29,866 bases of DNA from JBBEBE01 sp051746765 (GTDB taxonomy: Bacteria > Bacteroidota > Rhodothermia > Balneolales > Balneolaceae): the NCBI GenBank assembly GCA_051746765.1, contig JBNJFK010000003.1, positions 1-29,866 of the forward strand, given 5' to 3'. The position numbers and the translations under genes are program-made. The stretch's first letter is position 1, and each line of letters starts with the position of its first letter. Positions 1 through 7,616 of this stretch are shown here, piece by piece. The notes beneath the pieces are model-generated. The model was given only the letters and a program-made list of their open reading frames with translations. It searched no databases and was not told the DNA's origin.

Positions 1-472
1 GGTCGGTATCGTTTCGGCCATAAAGACGTTCCAGAGCCTGATGCCGGTAATCGAAGATGGCATCCAGTTTCGGGCGAACCAGAATCGGGTGCACGAGAGC
101 TCCCAGCCATCCGAGAGGTGGGGCATAGGTGATTCGGTCCAGCATGGACGTGCCATTTCGATTGGGGCGAATGTGATGTTCATGGTGCCAGAGAGCATAA
201 GGGCCGATACGTTGTTCATCTACGAAATATTCACCCTCCGTGATATGTGTGATTTCGGTGACCCACCGGACGGGAAATCCCAGCAAGGGACGGACGATAT
301 AGGAGATCATCATCCCTTCAAACATCGATTCGTCTGTCGGCTGAGTACGGATGTCGAAACCCATTGAGTCCGGCGTAATCTTTTTCAGGTTTGAAGGATT
401 GGAGATGAATTCCCAGACTGACTGAGGGGGGACAGGAAACCATTGCGTACGTTCCAGAGTATAAACGGGCAT
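1..472 (-). CDS. SRPBCC family protein (partial, 3' end outside window)
   Basis: Reading the minus strand from the ATG at 472 gives an open frame of 157 codons with no stop before the window edge. It begins MPVYTLERTQWFPVPPQSVW and reaches RHQALERLYG close to the edge. The pattern of an N-terminal strand, then 'P...VW.FISNP.NL..ITP' and a C-terminal helix with 'F.YR...L...' is typical of SRPBCC (START/polyketide-cyclase fold) ligand-binding proteins of about 150-160 residues, so only a few residues are probably missing. Such proteins bind a hydrophobic ligand in a helix-grip cavity; the ligand cannot be told from sequence. The gene is divergent from the dehydrogenase-like lipoprotein at 604. 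Family call is confident, function is unknown. Confidence 0.8.
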   Translation of the reverse strand, partial: MPVYTLERTQWFPVPPQSVWEFISNPSNLKKITPDSMGFDIRTQPTDESMFEGMMISYIVRPLLGFPVRWVTEITHITEGEYFVDEQRIGPYALWHHEHHIRPNRNGTSMLDRITYAPPLGWLGALVHPILVRPKLDAIFDYRHQALERLYGRNDTD

Positions 473-506
473 GAATCTCTATACAGACCATTTCGGGTTG
501 AACCCC

Positions 507-534
507 GCAGGGAGTGCAAGTGTAGGTTCCCTGC
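507..534. repeat. 7-bp inverted repeat in divergent promoter region
   Basis: GCAGGGA at 507-513 is the exact reverse complement of TCCCTGC at 528-534, separated by 14 bases. It lies between the divergent starts at 472 (minus) and 604 (plus). It could be an operator or an RNA hairpin in one of the leaders. There is no T-tract, so it is not an intrinsic terminator. A chance origin cannot be excluded. Confidence 0.35.
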
Positions 535-603
535 ATGAGTTGTGTGATTTGTAACCTGAAACCCAACAACGGACGTTCCGTGAACCGTTCCAGAAAAAAC
601 AGG

Positions 604-2043
604 ATGTTCTCAGCCATTCAGATAAAAACGACTCTTTTACTTTCTTTCATCACCTTGACGGCGGTCTTGGCAGTTCTTCTGACATCATGCGAGGGCGTAT
701 CCGATTCGGACCCCGAAGAACAGCCGGACCCGGAACAACCCCGAGCTGTAACGGATGAGTTGAGCGTTCCGGACGGTTTTACGGTAGAAGTGTTTGCAGA
801 GCGGACCGGATCTGCCCGACACATAGTGGCTCGCGAGAACGGGGACCTCTTTGTCAATGTAGTGAACGGCGAAAATGGGGTGATGGTACTTCGGGATGCC
901 GATGGGGATGGTGTCGCTGAACAAAAGATCCGGTTCGGAAGACACCCACAGGAGGGGAGGCCAACCGGGATTGCCATTCATGGCGAGCATCTGTTTGTGA
1001 GTAATTCAGGCGGCATCTATCGTTATCAGCTTTTGGAAGACGAACTGGTGCCGAACCCGGCGTATCAGACCGTTTTGAAGTATGACTATGTGAATCAACC
1101 CTACGGGTACGAGCATACGGCAAAGCCACTGGCATTTGACGACGACGGAAACCTCTATGTACCGTTTGGATCGGCCAGTGACAGCTGTCAGGAAGAGAAT
1201 CGGCAAGAGGAGAGTCCCGGACAGGATCCCTGTCCGGAGCTGGAGTTCAACGCCGGGATTTGGAAACTCTATGCCGATCAATTGAACCAGAGACAGTCGG
1301 ACGGAACCCGGTTTGCGACCGGAATTCGAAGTGCAACAGCGATGACGTGGAATCCCGGAGATCAATCGCTCTACGTGGTTCAGCATGGCAGGGACTATTT
1401 GAATCGAATGTGGCCGGATCTCTACTCCTCCTGGGAACACGCAGTCTTGCCGGCAGAAGAGTTGATGCAGGTCACGGATGGAAGTGATTTCGGCTGGCCG
1501 TACTGCTACTACGATCAACTACAGGAGGCAAAAGTGCTGAGTCCGGAGTATGGAGGAGACAAACAGACCGTCGGTCGGTGTGCAGAGATGGATCTTCCAT
1601 TGATCGGATTCCCCGGACATTACGCTCCGAATGCGATTGAATTCTACCACGGCGAGACGTTTCCCGACTATTACAGGGGGGGAGCTTTTATCGCTTTTCA
1701 CGGCTCAACGGATCGAGGTGGATACCCTCAAGCCGGGTATCTGGTCGCATTCGTTCCGTTCGAAGGAGGAGAACTGAATCGGGAGTGGGACCTTTTTCTG
1801 AACGGTTTTTCAGGAACCGATCGATTGAGGGAACAATCAAATGCGGAGTATCGTCCCATGGGATTGGCGGTAGGGGGTGATGGAGCCCTGTTTGTCTCGG
1901 ACTCGGTCCAGGGCCGAATATGGAAGGTGACATTTACAGGAGACAGAGGAAGTTTCGGCGCCGATGATCGGGCATCGATGCAGGAAGAGAAAGAGAGTGC
2001 TTCCAATGTCCGGAATCCGGTGGAAGGAGAAGATCGGTTCTGA
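604..2043 (+). CDS. Glucose/sorbosone dehydrogenase-like beta-propeller lipoprotein
   Basis: The 479-residue protein starts with a hydrophobic segment ending in LLTSC (Cys29), a lipobox, followed by an acidic Pro/Glu linker, so it is probably a membrane-anchored lipoprotein. The body has recurring blade-like segments such as 'GDLFVNV..G..GV..L.D.DGDG', 'PLAFDDDGNLYVPFG', 'GIRSATAMTWNP' and 'PMGLAVGGDGALFVSDS..GRIWKV'. These are typical of the GSDH/sorbosone dehydrogenase beta-propeller fold, whose characterised members oxidise sugars with PQQ. An in-frame ATG at 535 exists, but the start at 604 places the signal sequence at the N-terminus. The next gene is an exported Gfo/Idh/MocA oxidoreductase, which fits periplasmic sugar oxidation. 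Actual substrate and PQQ use are inferences. Confidence 0.8.
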   Translation: MFSAIQIKTTLLLSFITLTAVLAVLLTSCEGVSDSDPEEQPDPEQPRAVTDELSVPDGFTVEVFAERTGSARHIVARENGDLFVNVVNGENGVMVLRDADGDGVAEQKIRFGRHPQEGRPTGIAIHGEHLFVSNSGGIYRYQLLEDELVPNPAYQTVLKYDYVNQPYGYEHTAKPLAFDDDGNLYVPFGSASDSCQEENRQEESPGQDPCPELEFNAGIWKLYADQLNQRQSDGTRFATGIRSATAMTWNPGDQSLYVVQHGRDYLNRMWPDLYSSWEHAVLPAEELMQVTDGSDFGWPYCYYDQLQEAKVLSPEYGGDKQTVGRCAEMDLPLIGFPGHYAPNAIEFYHGETFPDYYRGGAFIAFHGSTDRGGYPQAGYLVAFVPFEGGELNREWDLFLNGFSGTDRLREQSNAEYRPMGLAVGGDGALFVSDSVQGRIWKVTFTGDRGSFGADDRASMQEEKESASNVRNPVEGEDRF

Positions 2044-2525
2044 TTGAGAAGCCACGGATCCCGATTGTAGTTTGGATGCCTGGATTCGTCATCACGGCAC
2101 AACATCGGTCAGTATATGCTCAAAATCACCGATGAATCGGCGAGTATTGAATTGCTTTTAGATATTTTTGAAGCATATTTATAATATGATTACTTATCAT
2201 TACCAATGTATTAACCCTCTCCTTTACATTTGATTTGGTCGGGATGGGCAAACCCTCCTATATTACTTGGAGTTACTTTTCAAAACGGGCTCGGGCGCTC
2301 CTTTCTTTCATGCTCAATCGCACTCCTCTCACGCCCGAACTTCTATTCATTCTCGCCTGAATTCTTTCAAGGAAATGCTCTGTTCAATCCCATTGAACGG
2401 CGAGTGTTGATTCCCGGAAGCGTTCCCAATTTCCGGTGGAACCTCTGAGTCGAAATCGTTAAATACCGGGATAGAATGTTTCGCACCGGAGTGGCCGGAT
2501 TACAGAGAACGAGAAATACCAGATT
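2044..2525. other. 482-bp intergenic region, no supported gene
   Basis: The stretch between the propeller lipoprotein and the Gfo/Idh oxidoreductase includes an AT-rich segment (about 2140-2235), which probably carries the promoter for the downstream gene. TACATTTG at 2225-2232 matches the Bacteroidetes TAnnTTTG -7 element, but no TTTG lies at the right distance upstream. A weak inverted repeat (TCGGGCG near 2292 with CGCCCGA near 2332) could form a hairpin. A 72-codon frame at 2230-2448 has no ribosome binding site and no recognisable protein pattern and is not called. Confidence 0.4.
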
Positions 2526-3905
2526 ATGAGTGAACAACAGAATCGTCGAGAATTTCTATCCCGGGTTGCTTTGGGCACGATGGGAACCATCGGAGCCGGT
2601 GCTCTGCTGAACAGTTGTGCCAGTGCACGGCCGGTTATGGAGCCGACCGGACGATACGCTTCGGAAGAAGATGTTATAAACATGCGGAATGAGGCTCCGG
2701 ATGGACCGCCACTTCGAGCCGGATTGATCGGATGTGGTGGACGGGGAACCGGTGCCGCAATGAACTTTGTGGATGCAGGGCCCAATCTCGAGATTGTTGC
2801 TTTGGCAGACGTTTTTCAGGATCAGCTGGATGCCTGTCGAGAGAATTTGAAGGACGCCCGCGATATCGATGTGGCTGACAACCGATGCTATGTCGGGTTA
2901 GATGCGTACAAAGAACTGATCCGCAGTGGAATCGATATCGTTCTGATCGCAACGCCACCGATTTTCCGGGCAGAGCATGTTCGGGAGGCGATCGAAGCGG
3001 ATGTCCATATTTTCCAGGAGAAACCGGTTGCGATCGATCCCAGTGGTACCCGGTACATGACGGAATTGATGCAGAAAGCCCAAGAGAAGGGGATCTGTCA
3101 GGTGACCGGTACTGTCCGGAAATATCAGAAGGATTATATCGAAACACGTCGTCGAGTTGCGAATGGAGCAATCGGCGACGTGACAGGTGCCACCTTCCTT
3201 CGAAACGGTGGTGCTCTCTGGTGGGTCGAGAGACGGCCGGAGTGGTCCGATCTGGAGTATATGCTTCGAAATTGGGGGAACTTTCAGTGGGCCTCCGGTG
3301 ACCATATTATAGAGATGTTTATACACGAACTGGATGTGATGAACTGGTACATGGACGGAAATCCGGAGTCTGCATTCGGTTATGGCGGACGTCACCAGCG
3401 ACAGTCCGGTGACATGTATGATTTCTTCAGTGTCGAATACAATTATGGACAAGGCAAACGTGTGACCTGCGCTGTTCGCCAGATCAACGGCATGGGGAAC
3501 GGAAAGCGGGAGATTATCCAGGGCACTGAAGGGTATGCCGATGCCAGCGGGATCATCTACAATCTGGATGGAGAAGTCGTTTGGCGATATCCACACCCCC
3601 GAGAACAGGATACGGATCAGCGGTGGGAGGTGACCAATCCATTTGTCCAGGAGCATATCGAACTGGTAACGGCCATCCGAACCGGAGGCTATATCAATGA
3701 CACAGCTGCCCAGATTGATACGTGCAATGTGGCCATACTCGGACGAGAAGCTGCCTATACAGGTAAGAATTTGACATGGGACGAGTTGGTTGAGATGGAT
3801 AAATCCTATGATCTGGGAGTGTATGATTTTAATCGATCATATGAAGTACCGGACAAAGCACCGGTTCCGGGCACCGAAGCTGCGCCGACTCAACGATACG
3901 CCTGA
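2526..3905 (+). CDS. Tat-exported Gfo/Idh/MocA family oxidoreductase
   Basis: The 459-residue protein starts with a twin-arginine type signal (NRREFLSR, residues 6-13), followed by a hydrophobic stretch ending LLNSC (Cys31), which may be a lipidated Tat lipoprotein. The Rossmann NAD(P)-binding turn is GCGGRG (69-74). The EKP signature of the family is at 165-167, with Lys166 as the usual catalytic lysine. 'IHELDVMNWYM' (His268, Asp270) matches the conserved active-site histidine region. Family members oxidise or reduce sugar hydroxyls, often at C3. The neighbouring DUF1080 gene is consistent with 3-keto-sugar chemistry. An intrinsic terminator lies 25 bases after the stop. No Shine-Dalgarno is visible. 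Substrate is unknown. Confidence 0.88.
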   Translation: MSEQQNRREFLSRVALGTMGTIGAGALLNSCASARPVMEPTGRYASEEDVINMRNEAPDGPPLRAGLIGCGGRGTGAAMNFVDAGPNLEIVALADVFQDQLDACRENLKDARDIDVADNRCYVGLDAYKELIRSGIDIVLIATPPIFRAEHVREAIEADVHIFQEKPVAIDPSGTRYMTELMQKAQEKGICQVTGTVRKYQKDYIETRRRVANGAIGDVTGATFLRNGGALWWVERRPEWSDLEYMLRNWGNFQWASGDHIIEMFIHELDVMNWYMDGNPESAFGYGGRHQRQSGDMYDFFSVEYNYGQGKRVTCAVRQINGMGNGKREIIQGTEGYADASGIIYNLDGEVVWRYPHPREQDTDQRWEVTNPFVQEHIELVTAIRTGGYINDTAAQIDTCNVAILGREAAYTGKNLTWDELVEMDKSYDLGVYDFNRSYEVPDKAPVPGTEAAPTQRYA

Positions 3906-3930
3906 TCGGCCCCAACGGTTCAATGGAAAA

Positions 3931-3957
3931 CCTCACCCACAACGGTGGGGTTTTTTT
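3931..3957 (+). terminator. Intrinsic terminator after Gfo/Idh gene
   Basis: CCTCACC at 3931-3937 pairs with GGTGGGG at 3944-3950 (one T-G wobble) across a six-base loop, followed immediately by seven T residues (3951-3957). It lies between the Gfo/Idh stop (3905) and the DUF1080 start (3993), only 35 bases upstream of that start. DUF1080 expression would therefore need readthrough or a promoter overlapping the hairpin. Confidence 0.85.
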
Positions 3958-3992
3958 CTTTCAGACAACTCAATGTTAAAAATTTTTGTATC

Positions 3993-4778
3993 ATGATGAA
4001 TCGCAAAGAGTTTGCACGAACGCTACTCTCTGGAGGAGCGTTGGCAGGAGTTCTTCCGTATGTACCGTCCGGTTCAACGAAGGTTCAATCGGAACGTTCG
4101 GAAGGATTCTCGTTTGCACCCGGTGCAGGGCGTGCTCCGGGATTTAGTCCTCTGTTTAACGGCCGAAACATGGATGGTTTCGTTGACATGAATACATCAC
4201 CGGAGACGTGGTGGGTAGAGGATGAGCTTCTTAAATGTACCGGGGAACCGATCGGCGTGATCCGAACGGAGCGTCAGTACGAGAATTTTCTTCTAGATAT
4301 CGAATGGCGTCATATGGAGCCGGGAGGGAACTCCGGTGTCTTCATTCTGGCCGATGGAGTTCCATTCGAGGATCGACCTTTCCCGACGGGAATGGAAGTC
4401 CAGATGCTCGACACACAATGGCCGGTCATTCACGAACGTCCAACTGAGTACGCACAGGGACATTTGTTCCCCGTAATGGGTTTGGAAGGCTCAATTCCTG
4501 ACAACCAGTCGGAGGTTGCATCGAGCCGGAGTGCGTCTCTTGAAGACCGGGTTCATGACACAGGAGAGTGGAACCGATACTTGATCAGCTGTATCGACGG
4601 CGTAATCAAGCTATCCATCAACGGCCGGTTCGTAAACGGAATTCACTCTACGATCCGGAAGAAGGGGTACATCTGTCCGGAGTCGGAAGGGTTCGAGATC
4701 CATTTCCGACGATTCGATCTATTGGAACTTCCCGAAGGTGTGCTGGAACCCCATCAATCGGCCGATAAAGTGAGCTAG
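3993..4778 (+). CDS. DUF1080 (3-keto-disaccharide hydrolase-like) exported protein
   Basis: The 261-residue protein begins MMNRKEFARTLLSGGALAG, a Tat-like or Sec-like leader. The mature part opens with 'FSPLFNGRNMDGF', then 'WWVEDELLKCTG', 'FLLDIEWRHMEPGGNSGVFI', 'GMEVQMLD' and 'GEWNRYLISCIDGVIKLSINGRFVNG'. These are the characteristic blocks of DUF1080, a concanavalin-like fold; characterised members act on 3-keto-glycosides made by Gfo/Idh partners. ATGs at 3993 and 3996 are both possible. The longer in-frame ATG at 3945 falls inside the upstream terminator and is rejected. No clear Shine-Dalgarno precedes it. A strong terminator follows at 4815. The role in 3-keto-sugar cleavage is inferred from family and neighbourhood. 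Confidence 0.87.
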   Translation: MMNRKEFARTLLSGGALAGVLPYVPSGSTKVQSERSEGFSFAPGAGRAPGFSPLFNGRNMDGFVDMNTSPETWWVEDELLKCTGEPIGVIRTERQYENFLLDIEWRHMEPGGNSGVFILADGVPFEDRPFPTGMEVQMLDTQWPVIHERPTEYAQGHLFPVMGLEGSIPDNQSEVASSRSASLEDRVHDTGEWNRYLISCIDGVIKLSINGRFVNGIHSTIRKKGYICPESEGFEIHFRRFDLLELPEGVLEPHQSADKVS

Positions 4779-4814
4779 TCCAGGCGCGAGTGCCTCTTAT
4801 AGAAAACAAAATGG

Positions 4815-4849
4815 AAAAGGCTATCTTGGATCAGGATGGCCTTTTTTTT
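4815..4849 (+). terminator. Intrinsic terminator after DUF1080 gene
   Basis: AAAAGGCTATC at 4815-4825 pairs with GATGGCCTTTT at 4835-4845 (one T-G wobble). The T-run extends to 4849. It insulates the sugar gene group from the ABM/B12/kinase operon that starts at 4907. Confidence 0.88.
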
Positions 4850-4885
4850 GTGCCAAGAATCGATGTTACCGGGTTTCCCGAACAT

Positions 4886-4910
4886 GGAGGAAGAAATGAA
4901 AACCGAATGA
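4886..4910 (+). promoter_or_regulatory. Shine-Dalgarno plus MKTE mini-ORF overlapping ABM start
   Basis: GGAGG at 4886-4890 sits five bases before an ATG at 4896. That ATG opens a four-codon frame (Met-Lys-Thr-Glu) ending in TGA at 4908-4910. The TGA overlaps the ATG of the ABM gene at 4907 in an ATGA arrangement. The ABM start itself has no well-spaced Shine-Dalgarno, so ribosomes may load at the mini-ORF and restart. Observed directly; the coupling role is inferred. Confidence 0.5.
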
Positions 4911-5254
4911 AGAAGTTGACGAAAGAACGAGCATCAGACAAGCGTTCTGCTGGTCGAAAGCAATTTACGGCCATCAGCACCTTCGAGGTTCGAAACAATA
5001 TGGAGGAGGTTCGGCAGGCCTTTCTGGATCGACCTGGATTTGTGGAAGCAGCTGACGGGTTTGTCGGACTGGACGTATTGCGTCCTTTAGACAATCCTTC
5101 CGAATTTTGGTTGATCACCCATTGGGAAAGCCGGGAGGCCTTTGAGCACTGGCATCGTCATCACAAAAGCGAATCTCATCAAGGTATTCCCAAAGGATTG
5201 AAGTTGGTGAAGCGAAGCTTTGAGCTACGCCATTTTGAACATGTAACGGAGTAG
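4907..5254 (+). CDS. ABM-fold monooxygenase (HmoA/heme-degrading-like)
   Basis: The 115-residue product MKKLTKERAS... has the antibiotic-biosynthesis-monooxygenase pattern: 'FTAISTFEV', 'F.DRPGFVEAADGFVGLDVLRP', 'EFWLITHWESREAFEHW' and 'SHQGIPKG'. This matches the 'L.T.W.S...F..W....AH' signature of HmoA/IsdG-like dimeric alpha+beta barrels. Family members degrade heme or oxidise quinone-like substrates without other cofactors; the substrate here is not fixed by sequence. The start at 4907 is chosen because the longer frame from 4790 would run through the intrinsic terminator. It ends two bases before the B12-binding gene, so the two are co-transcribed and presumably functionally linked. Confidence 0.72.
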   Translation: MKKLTKERASDKRSAGRKQFTAISTFEVRNNMEEVRQAFLDRPGFVEAADGFVGLDVLRPLDNPSEFWLITHWESREAFEHWHRHHKSESHQGIPKGLKLVKRSFELRHFEHVTE

Positions 5255-5256
5255 AG

Positions 5257-6324
5257 ATGAGTTCGCCCTCATTCGCTTGGCTTAAATCAAACCTGGACGA
5301 GGTGGTTCAAAAAGCGACCGACCTCCATTTTGAACGATACGGAGATCGATGGGAGATCTTTGGAGATCGAGCGAAGGAGAAATGCCTCCAGGATATACGG
5401 TATCACCTGGATTATCTTGAAGAGGCACTGATGGTCGAGAGCCCGGTCATTTTTGTTGAATATATTGAGTGGGCTCAAGTCATGCTCTCCTCGCGCGGCA
5501 TCTCTGCAGAAGATTTAGAGCTGAACTTGTTGACCATTCGTGAGGTCCTGAACGAGGAGAAATCGGGGGAAGCATCTGCCTCTGCACTTGCCTACCTGGA
5601 TCAAGGGGTAGAGGCTCTGCGAGAGAAACGTCCGGTGATTCAGAGTTGGATATTGGAAGAGAACCCCTTCAAAGAGGATGCGAAGACGTACCTGCAGAGT
5701 CTTTTGCGAGGAGACCGTCGACTGGCAGCCGAGATTGTGGATCATCTGGTGGGGGAGAACGTGGAGCTGGCAGACATTTACGAACATATCTTTCAGGCAA
5801 CTCAATACGAAGTCGGTCTGCTTTGGCAAAAGAACGAAATAACAGTTGCTCACGAGCATTTCTGCACCGCTGCAACGCAGAACATTATGACTCGTCTCTA
5901 TCCACGGATTTTCAGTTCGACCAAAAAGGGGTACCGTCTGGTCTCCTGCTCCGTTGCAAATGAATTGCACGAGATGGGGATTCGCATGGTGACCGATCTT
6001 TTCGAACTGGACGGCTGGGATACCTATTATCTGGGAGCAAATCTTCCGAATGATCAGATCTGTAACGCCATTGAGGAGTATAAAGCAGATTTGGTTGCCG
6101 TATCTGTGACGTTGCCGATTCGCGTGCGTCGGGTACGGGAGTTAATTCAGGAGATCCGTCAAATAGATAAGATTGCCGGGATTCCTGTATTGGTTGGAGG
6201 ATATCCATTTGTGACGGTACCCGGCCTTTGGAAGAGTGTGGGTGCTGATGGATCGGCAAATATCGCTCGAGAGGCGATCGAAGCGGGTGAGGCGCTAGTG
6301 GTCAGGAAAGGAGATGTATCATGA
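5257..6324 (+). CDS. Stand-alone cobalamin-binding (CarH/LitR-like) sensor protein
   Basis: This 355-residue protein has three parts. Residues 1-125 form a helical domain ('W.IFGDRAKEKCLQDIRYHLDYLEEAL'). Residues about 140-220 form a B12-binding cap. Residues about 225-345 form a Rossmann-like B12-binding domain. The cap has Trp190, Glu200 and His201 (LLWQKNEITVAHEH), the same W-x9-E-H spacing as the light-sensing cap of CarH. The binding domain has E236-L-H238-E-M-G241, matching the E/DxHxxG motif whose histidine ligates cobalt, plus 'VAVSVTL' and 'VLVGG'. There is no MerR-type DNA-binding domain. A Shine-Dalgarno-like GGAG precedes the ATG, and the stop overlaps the kinase start (ATGA). It probably signals to that kinase. 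It could bind heme instead, as in SCHIC domains. Confidence 0.85.
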   Translation: MSSPSFAWLKSNLDEVVQKATDLHFERYGDRWEIFGDRAKEKCLQDIRYHLDYLEEALMVESPVIFVEYIEWAQVMLSSRGISAEDLELNLLTIREVLNEEKSGEASASALAYLDQGVEALREKRPVIQSWILEENPFKEDAKTYLQSLLRGDRRLAAEIVDHLVGENVELADIYEHIFQATQYEVGLLWQKNEITVAHEHFCTAATQNIMTRLYPRIFSSTKKGYRLVSCSVANELHEMGIRMVTDLFELDGWDTYYLGANLPNDQICNAIEEYKADLVAVSVTLPIRVRRVRELIQEIRQIDKIAGIPVLVGGYPFVTVPGLWKSVGADGSANIAREAIEAGEALVVRKGDVS

Positions 6325-7592
6325 AATCCATCAAAGGAGTCGCATTCATTACGGACCTGGACAGGAAGGTTCTTGAGATTCTTCAAGATGACTTCGGTTT
6401 ATTTCGCACAGGGGTCTCCAACGACCGGATGGCGTCTCATTTCACAGCCAAAAGCCTTCCCAAACTGGAAAAATTGATCCTTCGGATTCAGAGGGAGAAT
6501 AGAAAAGCCATTTTCCAGCAATTTCTCGTTGCCGTGTATGGATCGACGGAAGTCGAAATGGAATTTCAGCTGGTTCGACTCGAGTCGGATCGGATTCTTT
6601 GGTCCGGAAGTCGCTCTGAAGGAGAAGAGCGAGAATACTTTGACGGACTCATGCGCATAAACAACGAGAACATCAACGAGTTGCGAAAGTTGTTGAAGAA
6701 AGAGGCGGAGACAGAGGATCCCGTCGGAACCGATCATCAGATGTACGACGAACTGACACGAATGAACAGTGATCTGGCGACTACTCAACGGACACTTGCC
6801 AAGAAAACACATGAACTCGAACAGTCCAATGCGCTAAAAAACCAGGTCATTGGTATGGCCGCCCACGACCTTCGGAACCCTCTTTCCGTGATCCTGAACT
6901 TTTCCGAGTTCTTACTGGATGAGTCGGATTCTTTCTCGGAGCAGCAGGTGGAATTCATTCGGGAGATTCAGAACTCGAGTCGGTTGATGCTTTCCATCGT
7001 CGAAGAGCTTCTGGACATCTCTGCCATCGAAGCGGGCCGGGTTTCGTTGACCCGGGAACGGATCGATGTGGGAGAGTGGGTCGAATCATCAGCGAATCTT
7101 TATCGTGGTCGGGCCGAACGGAAAGAGATCCAACTCGAGGTCCGTGTTCCGGAAACACCCGTTTGGTGCCATGTAGACGGAAACAAGATTCGCCAGATTG
7201 TGAACAATTTGGTGTCGAACGCGATTAAATTTTCAGATGGTGGGACATCCGTATCGGTCCTTCTGGAGAAGAACGGGCAGACAGATGAGTTGGTGATGAC
7301 CGTACAGGATCAGGGACAGGGCATACCTGCGGATGAACTGCACAAACTCTTTGTCCCCTTCAGTAAGATTTCGGTTCAAAGTACTGATGAAGAGAAATCA
7401 ACAGGATTGGGTCTGGCGATTACGCAAAAACTGGTTCAGGCACACAACGGGGAGATCCGGGTCGACAGTACGCCGGGGGAAGGGTCGGAATTTGTCGTAA
7501 CTATCCCGTGTGACCAGCGAAGTCCGAAGAAGGAGGAGGGACGGGAAGGTATTGCTTCCTCTGACCACTCCTCGTTCGATTCGGATGTGTAA
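6321..7592 (+). CDS. Sensor histidine kinase coupled to B12-binding protein
   Basis: The 423-residue soluble protein has an N-terminal sensor-like region (1-130, no recognised motif, possibly a divergent PAS or partner-binding domain). A short coiled coil follows (about 140-175). The HisKA domain has phospho-acceptor His182 (MAAHDLRNPLSV). The HATPase domain has an N-box (NNLVSN, 295-300), a D330-Q-G-Q-G box and a TGLGLAI box (361-367). The C-terminal tail is charged and Ser-rich. No membrane segment is present, so it is cytoplasmic. The start overlaps the B12-protein stop by four bases and has AGGAG at good spacing. No response regulator is adjacent. The inferred role is relaying the signal of the upstream cobalamin or heme protein. 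Confidence 0.92.
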   Translation: MKSIKGVAFITDLDRKVLEILQDDFGLFRTGVSNDRMASHFTAKSLPKLEKLILRIQRENRKAIFQQFLVAVYGSTEVEMEFQLVRLESDRILWSGSRSEGEEREYFDGLMRINNENINELRKLLKKEAETEDPVGTDHQMYDELTRMNSDLATTQRTLAKKTHELEQSNALKNQVIGMAAHDLRNPLSVILNFSEFLLDESDSFSEQQVEFIREIQNSSRLMLSIVEELLDISAIEAGRVSLTRERIDVGEWVESSANLYRGRAERKEIQLEVRVPETPVWCHVDGNKIRQIVNNLVSNAIKFSDGGTSVSVLLEKNGQTDELVMTVQDQGQGIPADELHKLFVPFSKISVQSTDEEKSTGLGLAITQKLVQAHNGEIRVDSTPGEGSEFVVTIPCDQRSPKKEEGREGIASSDHSSFDSDV

Positions 7593-7616
7593 GCGTGTTC
7601 AATGCATCTGCCGATC

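Noticed and set aside
1006..1518. 170-codon open frame on the minus strand
   Set aside because: Antisense to the propeller lipoprotein; no family features.
2225..2232. Bacteroidetes-type -7 element TACATTTG
   Set aside because: No TTTG at the expected distance upstream, so a promoter is not called on this motif alone.
2230..2448. 72-codon open frame in the intergenic region before the Gfo/Idh gene
   Set aside because: No ribosome binding site, no recognisable family pattern, low-complexity hydrophobic and aromatic mix; best explained as chance.
2898..3656. 252-codon open frame on the minus strand
   Set aside because: Lies wholly opposite the Gfo/Idh gene, which has complete family motifs; the antisense product resembles no family.
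4790..4906. Longer N-terminus for the ABM gene starting at 4790
   Set aside because: It would be translated through a strong intrinsic terminator at 4815-4849, and the added residues lack family similarity.
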